A stretch of DNA of 64,000 nt, taken from the NCBI GenBank assembly GCA_965228435.1, contig OZ245818.1, forward strand, positions 3,782,001 through 3,846,000, given 5' to 3'. Under the pieces are notes generated by a model, which had not been told where the DNA came from, searched no databases, and saw nothing but the letters and a program-made list of their open reading frames with translations. Of this stretch, positions 58,295 through 64,000 are shown piece after piece (the stretch's first letter is position 1; every line of letters begins with the position of its first letter). The position numbers and the translations under genes were made by a program. The stretch is from Hoeflea_A sp965228435 (GTDB taxonomy: Bacteria; Pseudomonadota; Alphaproteobacteria; Rhizobiales; Rhizobiaceae).

Positions 58295-59308
58295 TCAAAT
58301 CGGCGGGATCTGGCCCAGGGTGAAGAAGCTGATGCGAATCCGGCCGCGATCGATGTTCAGCGGCAGGGACAGCTTGTCCTGCGTCTGGCCGATCGCGCCG
58401 ACCATGCCGGCGATATTGGCGATGGAGTCGGCGGCGTCTGGAAAGGCCTTGGTCAGGATCGATTGCCACGCCTCTCTGCCTTCGATTTCAAGGTCGAACT
58501 TGCCGGTCAGGTAGCCGCTGTCGTCGATGGAGAACGGTCCGTTGAGCGAGAGCCGGGCACCCTGGCCGAGATCGATGCTGAAGCCGTTGAGCGAGGCGCT
58601 CATGTCATACCAGGGATTTCCGCTGCGCTGCTGGCCGGACAGCATCCACGCCCGGTCGGCCAGGGTGAGATCGGCCTGCACATCGAACGGGGGAAGGGCA
58701 AATGAAGCCGCCTCGGTGGTAATCGTCGCAGAATTCAATGACAGAACCGCGTCAAGGTCGGCGTTGTTCTGACGGACATGCGCTTCCGTCGATCCTGCCT
58801 TGAACTTCAGCGGGTCTTTGGTGGCCGGAGGGGTTACCGTGCCGTCGAAATCGGATGACTGCAATGAAGCTCGGGTGAGGCCCGAGAGACTGAACACGGT
58901 GCTGGAGCGCAAAACGTTCCAATTGAGCGCCGCCGAACTACCATCGCCGCTGGTGAGAGTGACGGGGCCGTCAAGTTCGGAGACGATATGGTTTGGCCGG
59001 TAGACCTGGGCTGCCGACCGGAAACCACCAGTAGTTAGCGACAGGCGGTTGACCTGGTCGTCGGCGGTGACCGCATTGCAGAAAACACCGAGACGAAACG
59101 GGTATCCACGGACTTCCATATCCGCACAATCGGCATCAACGTTGCGGTTGGCCAGATCGGAGATCAGGAATGCGCTGCGGGTTTCCAACTGGCCTGCCAG
59201 GTAATACCAGACACCGCTATAGGCGACGATAAGCGCGCCGATGAAGATCGCCAACCACAGAAAGGGGCGTCGCGAAGCCTTGACGGCTTTCTCACTTGAC
59301 CTCGCCAT
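58295..59308 (-). CDS. DUF2125 domain-containing exported/membrane-anchored protein
   Basis: A 337-residue protein: short basic N-terminus, one membrane helix (about 16-36, LWLAIFIGALIVAYSGVWYY), then a long beta-rich periplasmic region with DCADMEVRGYPFRLGVFCNA, which matches the DUF2125 opening. In Rhizobiales this gene commonly sits next to chaC- and tyrA-type genes. Divergent from the chaC gene. Function unknown. Confidence 0.88.
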   Translation of the reverse strand: MARSSEKAVKASRRPFLWLAIFIGALIVAYSGVWYYLAGQLETRSAFLISDLANRNVDADCADMEVRGYPFRLGVFCNAVTADDQVNRLSLTTGGFRSAAQVYRPNHIVSELDGPVTLTSGDGSSAALNWNVLRSSTVFSLSGLTRASLQSSDFDGTVTPPATKDPLKFKAGSTEAHVRQNNADLDAVLSLNSATITTEAASFALPPFDVQADLTLADRAWMLSGQQRSGNPWYDMSASLNGFSIDLGQGARLSLNGPFSIDDSGYLTGKFDLEIEGREAWQSILTKAFPDAADSIANIAGMVGAIGQTQDKLSLPLNIDRGRIRISFFTLGQIPPI

Positions 59309-59357
59309 GACGTTCTCCCTATGTGCCTGATGCGCAATGCGGGTTTGTGGAATCGTA

Positions 59358-59894
59358 ATGTCCGATATGGATGATTTTTGGGTGTTTGGCTACGGGTCGC
59401 TGATGTGGCGGCCGGGCTTTGACCACGTTCAGGCGGAGCGCGGACGACTTTTCGGTTATCGTCGCGCGCTATGCATCCATTCCTATGTCCACCGCGGCAC
59501 ACGCGAGCGGCCGGGGTTGGTGCTCGGGCTCGACCGCGGCGGCTCCTGCACAGGGATGGCGTTTCGGGTCAGTGCGGTCGATCGTGACAGTGTCATGGCG
59601 TATCTGCGGGAACGCGAGCTGGTGACCAATGTCTATCTCGAACGGCATCTGCCGATCCAGATTTCCGGCGGAGAGCGGGTTGAGGCGGTCTGCTACATCG
59701 CGGATCGCAAGCACGAACAGTTCGCAGGCTCAATGAGCTCCGATGATGCGGCCCGGCGAGTTGCCTTTTCCGAGGGGCGCTCCGGCCACAATGTCGACTA
59801 TGTGGTCAGCACACTCGATCATCTGCGCGAGATGAAGATCCGTGATCATTGGCTTGAAGACGTGGGCCGGCAGTTGCCCGCCTTACGCCCCTGA
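59358..59894 (+). CDS. Gamma-glutamylcyclotransferase (ChaC-like)
   Basis: A 178-residue enzyme that turns the gamma-glutamyl group of glutathione into 5-oxoproline. FWVFGYGSLMWRPGFD is the phosphate/substrate loop; RGTRERPGLVLGLDRGGSC and GMAFRVSA follow; the catalytic Glu lies in YLRERELVTNVYLE. The start at 59358 (MSDMDD) is chosen over an ATG 21 bases upstream. Divergent from the DUF2125 gene (49 bases) and convergent with plsC (14 bases). Confidence 0.92.
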   Translation: MSDMDDFWVFGYGSLMWRPGFDHVQAERGRLFGYRRALCIHSYVHRGTRERPGLVLGLDRGGSCTGMAFRVSAVDRDSVMAYLRERELVTNVYLERHLPIQISGGERVEAVCYIADRKHEQFAGSMSSDDAARRVAFSEGRSGHNVDYVVSTLDHLREMKIRDHWLEDVGRQLPALRP

Positions 59895-59908
59895 TCCGTC
59901 GGGCAGAG

Positions 59909-60733
59909 CTACTTGCTGACCTCCGGGACCGGCGTTTCAGCCTCTGACTTCGAAGCTCTGATCAGTTCCTCATATTTGGCTCGCGCCATCGGCGTTAGCG
60001 GCAGGTTCGGATTTTCCTCGACGGTTTGGACAAGCAATTCATCAGTGGCCTTCTCCACGTCGCCAACCAGCCTCTTCATGAACTCATCGGGAGGCAGACC
60101 CGGTTCGATGGGCGGCAGAAAGCGCACCCGGATGAGGCCCGGATAGCGAAGAAACTTGCGGCGCGGCCAGAACAGGCCCGGGTTCATGGCGATCGGCAGA
60201 ACCGGGACGTTCAGTTCCGAATAGATCTTGGCGATGCCGTAGCGGTATTTCGGGTCGGCGCCGACCGGCCGGCGTGTGCCTTCCGGATAAATGATCAGCT
60301 GGCGCCCGTCATCCATTTGCTCGCGGGTGCGGCGCATGACCTCCGGCATCACCTTCTCGCGGCTGCCACGGTTGATGGGCACCATGCGCATTTTCATGAC
60401 GTACCAGCCGAAGAGCGGAATCCAGGTCAACTCTCGCTTGAGAATATAGAACGGGTCGTCGAGATGCGGCAGCAGCGCGATGGCATCCCAGAAGGACTGG
60501 TGCTTTGGCGCGATGATATAGCCGCCCTTGGGCAGGTTCTCGATGCCCTCGATCGTGTAGTCGGTGCCGACGACGACCTTCATCAGCCAGTGACAGCTGC
60601 GCACCCAGTTTTTCGGAACAATCCAGGCGGCCTTTCGCGGCATCAGGAAATAGGGCAGCGAAAACAGGATCATCTGCACGATCAGGTTGAGGTAGAACAG
60701 CAGGTTGAACAGCGCGGAACGGAAGGCGATCAT
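59909..60733 (-). CDS. plsC: 1-acyl-sn-glycerol-3-phosphate acyltransferase family protein
   Basis: A 274-residue membrane-associated acyltransferase of phospholipid synthesis. Catalytic HX4D is in APKHQSFWDAIALL; acceptor-phosphate motif RMVPINRGSREKV; YPEGTRRPVGADPKYRYG is block III; VLPIAMNPGLFWPRRK block IV. N-terminal hydrophobic helix (LLFYLNLIVQMILFSLPYFL). Follows ydcF after a 32-base gap in the ftsE-ftsX-ydcF-plsC block. Confidence 0.92.
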   Translation of the reverse strand: MIAFRSALFNLLFYLNLIVQMILFSLPYFLMPRKAAWIVPKNWVRSCHWLMKVVVGTDYTIEGIENLPKGGYIIAPKHQSFWDAIALLPHLDDPFYILKRELTWIPLFGWYVMKMRMVPINRGSREKVMPEVMRRTREQMDDGRQLIIYPEGTRRPVGADPKYRYGIAKIYSELNVPVLPIAMNPGLFWPRRKFLRYPGLIRVRFLPPIEPGLPPDEFMKRLVGDVEKATDELLVQTVEENPNLPLTPMARAKYEELIRASKSEAETPVPEVSK

Positions 60734-60765
60734 TCCACCTTTATCCGGCGATCAGTGTCGTGGTG

Positions 60766-61506
60766 TCAATTGCTGCCGGTCAGACCGGCCTTCTTCGCCG
60801 CCACCGGTTCAGTCGCTGCGAGACTTGATCGCAGCCCGTCGGGGCCGGCCGCGCCGATCTGGTGACGCAGACGGGCGACGATGTATTTTCCATATTCGGA
60901 TGCAAGCATGCGCAGAACGGCAGGTTCGCGCAGCCAGTCGGGCTGCGAGAAGTCGCGGCTGACGACCGGGTAGGGGATGAACTGGGTCTCAGCGTTGACC
61001 TTCGCCAGTTCAAGCAGGCTGCGCGGCATGTGGTAATTGCTGGTGACGACGACGATCGTCCGATAGCCCTTCTCGTCGATCCAAAGGGCTGCTTCGTTGG
61101 CGTTTCCGCGTGTGTCGATCGCATCGTGACCGATATCGACACAGCATTTGAAAAGCGCCGGTTCCGTCGACGTCAGCTTCCGGATCTGCTCGCCGGTCGT
61201 TGCCGGATTGACGCCGGAGATCAACAGCCGCTTTGCCACGCCCTCGTCGAGCAGGCGCAACGCCTGATCGATCCGCTGGCCGCCACCGGTGAGCACGACA
61301 ATGCCGTCGGCCTCGGTCACTTCTTCAGGGGGTGTCAGGGTGACCACGTCGTTGGAAAAACGCAGGAAACTTCCAGCTGTCACGCCGACAAGCAAAAAGA
61401 CAATGAGAACCACCAGCACAACGAGGTTGGCGATCCACCTGAGTGGGCCTCCACGCTGTTTCGGCGTCTCCGCCTGCGACGAATCACCGGTTTGTTCCGC
61501 GCTCAT
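60766..61506 (-). CDS. YdcF family protein (DUF218)
   Basis: About 246 residues from the ATG at 61506 (MSAEQTGDSSQ); ATGs at 61518 and 61536 are possible and none has a clear ribosome-binding site. One N-terminal membrane helix (LRWIANLVVLVVLIVFLLVG) precedes the DUF218 core: ADGIVVLTGGGQRIDQALRL, LISGVNP, HDAIDTRGNANEAALWI and VVVTSNYHMPRSLLEL. In relatives this family is linked to envelope polymer metabolism (SanA/ElyC-like). Downstream of ftsX (54-base gap), a conserved alphaproteobacterial neighbour. Confidence 0.9.
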   Translation of the reverse strand: MSAEQTGDSSQAETPKQRGGPLRWIANLVVLVVLIVFLLVGVTAGSFLRFSNDVVTLTPPEEVTEADGIVVLTGGGQRIDQALRLLDEGVAKRLLISGVNPATTGEQIRKLTSTEPALFKCCVDIGHDAIDTRGNANEAALWIDEKGYRTIVVVTSNYHMPRSLLELAKVNAETQFIPYPVVSRDFSQPDWLREPAVLRMLASEYGKYIVARLRHQIGAAGPDGLRSSLAATEPVAAKKAGLTGSN

Positions 61507-61560
61507 GGCGAATTTCATACAGATGTAATGTGGCAAACGCTAGATTGCCGGCCATCGGGC

Positions 61561-62541
61561 TTAGATACCGCGTGTCGGGTCGGAGCGTATCAGGTCGATT
61601 TCCAGGATGGTTCTCAGCACCGTAATGCGGGTGGTCAGGGCCGTGAGAAGCGCCGTTATGACGACGATTGCGAGCGCTCCGATATAGCCGCCAAGGCCCA
61701 GCGCAAAGGCGCCGAACAGCGCTGTTGCCTGGTCGGTCTCCGGCGTCGCGACATTGCTGCTGGTCCAGATCCCGGCAAATGCGAAGGTCAGCGCCGCGGC
61801 GGCACCTCCCGCCAAAGCGCCCTTGAGGCCGATGAGAAAGAAGTGTCTCTGGAACTTGGCGGCAACGAAACTCGCTTCGGCACCAACGAAATGCAGCACC
61901 TCGACAATGTGTTGGTTGCCGGAGAGGGCACCGCGTGTCGCGAAGACCACGGTGAGAACGGTGGCGGAAAACACCAACGCGAGGATGCACAGCCCAATGA
62001 GCACCGTCGTGTTGGCCATGGCAACCAGCCGATCGACCCAGGTGCGGTGGTCGTCAAGCGTGATATTGGGCACGGCGTCTTTGAGTGCGGCGCGCATGGC
62101 ATCGAAATCGGGTGGCGCATCCTCGTCAATGGTGATGACGATCAGCCGCGGAACCGGCAGTTCCTCCAGGTCGAGCCCTTCGCCGAGCCAGGGTTCCAGC
62201 AAACGCGCCGTTGCGTCGCTGTCGATGATCATGGCGTCCGTGGTTCCCTCGAAACTCAGGGCGATATCACGGGCGTTGCCGAGTGCCGATTGGAGATCGA
62301 GGTTCTCGTCCGGTTTGATCTGGATGGTGATCTCGCGCGAAATCTGGCTCTGCCAGCTGTTCGCGGTGTTCTGGATCATGATCACGGCGCCCAGCGTCAG
62401 GCAGGCCAGAAACGACATGATCGATATCACGAACATCAGTGATCGGCCCGCGATATTGGTGGCCGGCACGATCGGCTCGGTCGGGCGAAGGGCTACTTCG
62501 CGCGGCTTGCGGGTCGCTTCGGGTTTGGCCACCTCATTCAT
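61561..62541 (-). CDS. ftsX: Cell division protein FtsX
   Basis: A 326-residue inner-membrane protein of the divisome, partner of FtsE in activating peptidoglycan hydrolases. Cytoplasmic N-terminus, helix 1 (SLMFVISIMSFLACLTLGAV), a periplasmic domain of about 110 residues, then three helices (VLIGLCILALVFSATVLTVV; HFFLIGLKGALAGGAAAALT; the C-terminal IGALAIVVITALLTALTTRI). Overlaps ftsE by eight bases. Confidence 0.93.
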   Translation of the reverse strand: MNEVAKPEATRKPREVALRPTEPIVPATNIAGRSLMFVISIMSFLACLTLGAVIMIQNTANSWQSQISREITIQIKPDENLDLQSALGNARDIALSFEGTTDAMIIDSDATARLLEPWLGEGLDLEELPVPRLIVITIDEDAPPDFDAMRAALKDAVPNITLDDHRTWVDRLVAMANTTVLIGLCILALVFSATVLTVVFATRGALSGNQHIVEVLHFVGAEASFVAAKFQRHFFLIGLKGALAGGAAAALTFAFAGIWTSSNVATPETDQATALFGAFALGLGGYIGALAIVVITALLTALTTRITVLRTILEIDLIRSDPTRGI

Positions 62542-63193
62542 AGATTTCCAGCCGTCCTCCTGAGAGAATCATGCGGCGTGCGTCGATCTGGTCCATCAAT
62601 GACAGGTCATGGGTTGCAATCATGACGGCGGTGCCGAGCTTGTTCAATTCCATAAACAGCCGCAGAAGCCGGCGCGCGAGCGGCGCGTCGACGTTGCCGG
62701 TCGGCTCGTCAGCCAGCAGGAGCTCCGGCTGGTCGATAAGCGCGCGGGCAATGGCCGCACGCTGTTTTTCGCCGCCCGACAGGATCGGCGGCAGAACGTT
62801 CATCCGGTCGCCGAGGCCGACCCATTGCAGGAGTTCGATCACATCCCGGCGATAACTGGATTCTTCATGACCGCGCACGCGAAGTGGCAGGGCCACATTT
62901 TCATAGGTTGTCAGGTGGTCGAGCAGCCGAAAGTCCTGAAACACGATGCCGATGCGGCGCCGCAGGGTCGGCAGCTCGCGCTGCGGGATCGTGGTGATGT
63001 CCCGGCCGAAGACGCGCACGAAACCGCGCGTCGGCTGCAGAGACATGAACATCAGCCGCATGAGCGTAGTCTTGCCGGCGCCCGAGGGGCCTGTGAGGAA
63101 TTGGAACGAGCGCTTGGGGATGTCGAACGTGACATCGCGCAGGACCTCCGGTCCCATGCCATATCGCAGCCCCACATTGTCGAAATCGATCAC
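62534..63193 (-). CDS. ftsE: Cell division ATP-binding protein FtsE
   Basis: A 219-residue ABC ATPase, the normal FtsE length when the GTG at 63193 (VIDFDNVGLRYG) is the start; longer in-frame readings are not conserved. Walker A TGPSGAGKTTLMRLMF, Q-loop FQDFRLLDHLTTYENVALPL, signature LSGGEKQRAAIARAL, Walker B LLLADEPTGNVD and the switch His in ATHDLSLMDQI. Divergent from the right-edge membrane-protein gene. Confidence 0.95.
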   Translation of the reverse strand: MIDFDNVGLRYGMGPEVLRDVTFDIPKRSFQFLTGPSGAGKTTLMRLMFMSLQPTRGFVRVFGRDITTIPQRELPTLRRRIGIVFQDFRLLDHLTTYENVALPLRVRGHEESSYRRDVIELLQWVGLGDRMNVLPPILSGGEKQRAAIARALIDQPELLLADEPTGNVDAPLARRLLRLFMELNKLGTAVMIATHDLSLMDQIDARRMILSGGRLEIYE

Positions 63194-63390
63194 TGACGCC
63201 TCGCTTCCAAAGACCCTCTTCCTGTAGGGGATGAACCGGGTGGCGACAACCTTTTCCTCGCGGATTAACGCCGGGTTAATTCGGGTTCGGAACCACCGGT
63301 CAAATAGGGCGGGTTTCGGTTTTGTTAACCAAACCGCTTTACGTTTGCGAAAGATATCGACCGGCAGCGGACTGCCATACGGAACCATCC

Positions 63391-64000
63391 ATGCAGGCAA
63401 ATCCACCCATCGACAACCACCGCAGTGTTCATCGCGATGCAAGACCGGTTTCGCGGCTGCGCGGCGCAGATGTCATCGATGCCGAATTCGTGCATGTCGA
63501 CGATGCCGGCGAGGTGATTGCACTGCCCGGGTCGGCCCGCAATCCCATGCGCCCGCCGGTTGCAGTTCAGTTTCCAACGGCACAGGCCAAAAGCAGGCTC
63601 GGCGTGTTCGCTGGAGAAATGGGCTCCGGCCATAATGGCAAACCCTTGAAGCAGGCTGGTTTTCTGGCGGCGTTCCTGGCCGTCGTCGTTGGTGGCTTCT
63701 GGTTCGCGGGCGGGCATACACTCATTCCGATGGTGTTTGGGAGCGGGTCAGACAATCTGCATCTGTCGGATATCACCACGCACAGCATTGCGGGGTTGGA
63801 AGGGCAGGCGGTCCTTGTCGAAGGGACGATCAACAACTCCGGCGGGTCGGCACTCGATGTGCCGCTTGTTGCAATCCAGGCGCCGGGGAAGGGTGATGAA
63901 CCTCTCTATGTCCGGGCGCCGAAAAAACGGCTGGCCGCGGGCGAGAGCACGCGGTTTCGCGTCCGGGTTTCACCGCAGGCGCGTGGTTACCGCGAATTAA
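63391..64000 (+). CDS. Single-pass membrane protein with C-terminal FxLYD/DUF3426-like region (3' end beyond window)
   Basis: An open frame from the ATG at 63391 (MQANPPIDNHRSVHRD) to the window end, 203 codons without a stop. The first ~95 residues are polar and Pro-rich, then one membrane helix (about 95-112, AGFLAAFLAVVVGGFWFAGG), then a periplasmic beta-rich part with LEGQAVLVEGTINNSGGSAL and VPLVAIQAP, which resembles DUF3426/FxLYD domains. In many Rhizobiales a zinc-ribbon membrane protein of this type is divergent from ftsE; the usual N-terminal zinc-ribbon cysteines are not seen here. The 197-base gap to ftsE holds both promoters. Confidence 0.7.
   Translation, partial: MQANPPIDNHRSVHRDARPVSRLRGADVIDAEFVHVDDAGEVIALPGSARNPMRPPVAVQFPTAQAKSRLGVFAGEMGSGHNGKPLKQAGFLAAFLAVVVGGFWFAGGHTLIPMVFGSGSDNLHLSDITTHSIAGLEGQAVLVEGTINNSGGSALDVPLVAIQAPGKGDEPLYVRAPKKRLAAGESTRFRVRVSPQARGYREL

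Noticed and set aside
60862..62442. 526-residue open frame opposite ydcF and ftsX
   Set aside because: Spans two conserved genes and their gap; composition is not protein-like.
1..64000. tRNA or rRNA genes, CRISPR repeats, insertion-sequence ends
   Set aside because: None recognised by eye; a tRNAscan or repeat-finder run could still reveal a small one.

Overview
The window looks like a chromosomal segment of an alphaproteobacterium, most likely of the order Hyphomicrobiales (Rhizobiales). Reasons: high G+C throughout, compact head-to-tail operons with 4-11 bp overlaps, several TRAP and ABC uptake systems with FCD-GntR or RpiR regulators, a DUF2125 protein, a hisC-tyrA pair, and a plsC-ydcF-ftsX-ftsE block with a divergent one-TM protein. 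I saw no tRNA, rRNA, CRISPR array, insertion sequence or phage gene.

Layout. 1-2.0 kb: hydantoinase/oxoprolinase A subunit (cut by the left edge) with a palindromic operator at its start. 2.2-8.9 kb: a cysteine synthase-glutaredoxin fusion, a PLP decarboxylase and an AraC regulator, divergent from a NitT/TauT-type ABC importer. 8.9-14.3 kb: an unusual cluster with an AT-rich promoter region, namely a 190-residue leader-like protein, a putative HopA1-like protein, a kinase with a winged-helix-like N-terminus and a LanC-like tail, then an ABC-F ATPase. I read it as a putative lanthipeptide-like (RiPP) system, and it is the best candidate here for something undescribed. 14.4-21.5 kb: SDR and F420-reductase-like oxidoreductases, two LysR regulators, a LuxR/AAA regulator, a DUF4242 protein and an alkyltransferase-like protein. 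21.6-28.9 kb: a six-gene operon with a BMP-type ABC importer, an amidase and a cytosine-deaminase-like amidohydrolase. 29.0-31.1 kb: hisC and tyrA.

31.1-57.6 kb holds successive catabolic cassettes. They are: a sirtuin plus GntR regulator facing a TRAP transporter and an LldD-type oxidase (probable 2-hydroxy acid/lactate use); an 828-residue kinase-like/TolB-like/TPR protein; a DUF1028 protein facing a peptide-type ABC importer that contains a permease-ATPase fusion and ends in its own GntR gene; an MltF-like lytic transglycosylase; and an RpiR-controlled six-gene operon (N-formylglutamate amidohydrolase-like enzyme, TRAP transporter, glutamine-synthetase-like enzyme, iron alcohol dehydrogenase). 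A FkbM-like protein, a GST and a cytochrome b561 follow. 58.3-64 kb returns to housekeeping genes: DUF2125, ChaC, PlsC, YdcF, FtsX, FtsE and a divergent membrane protein cut by the right edge.

Two regulatory themes recur. Palindromic operators overlap sigma70-like promoter elements at 2.0, 32.8 and 40.6 kb. Stable hairpins without U-tracts sit just after the solute-binding-protein gene in three transport operons (34.0, 42.3 and 51.0 kb), which fits differential expression of the binding protein.
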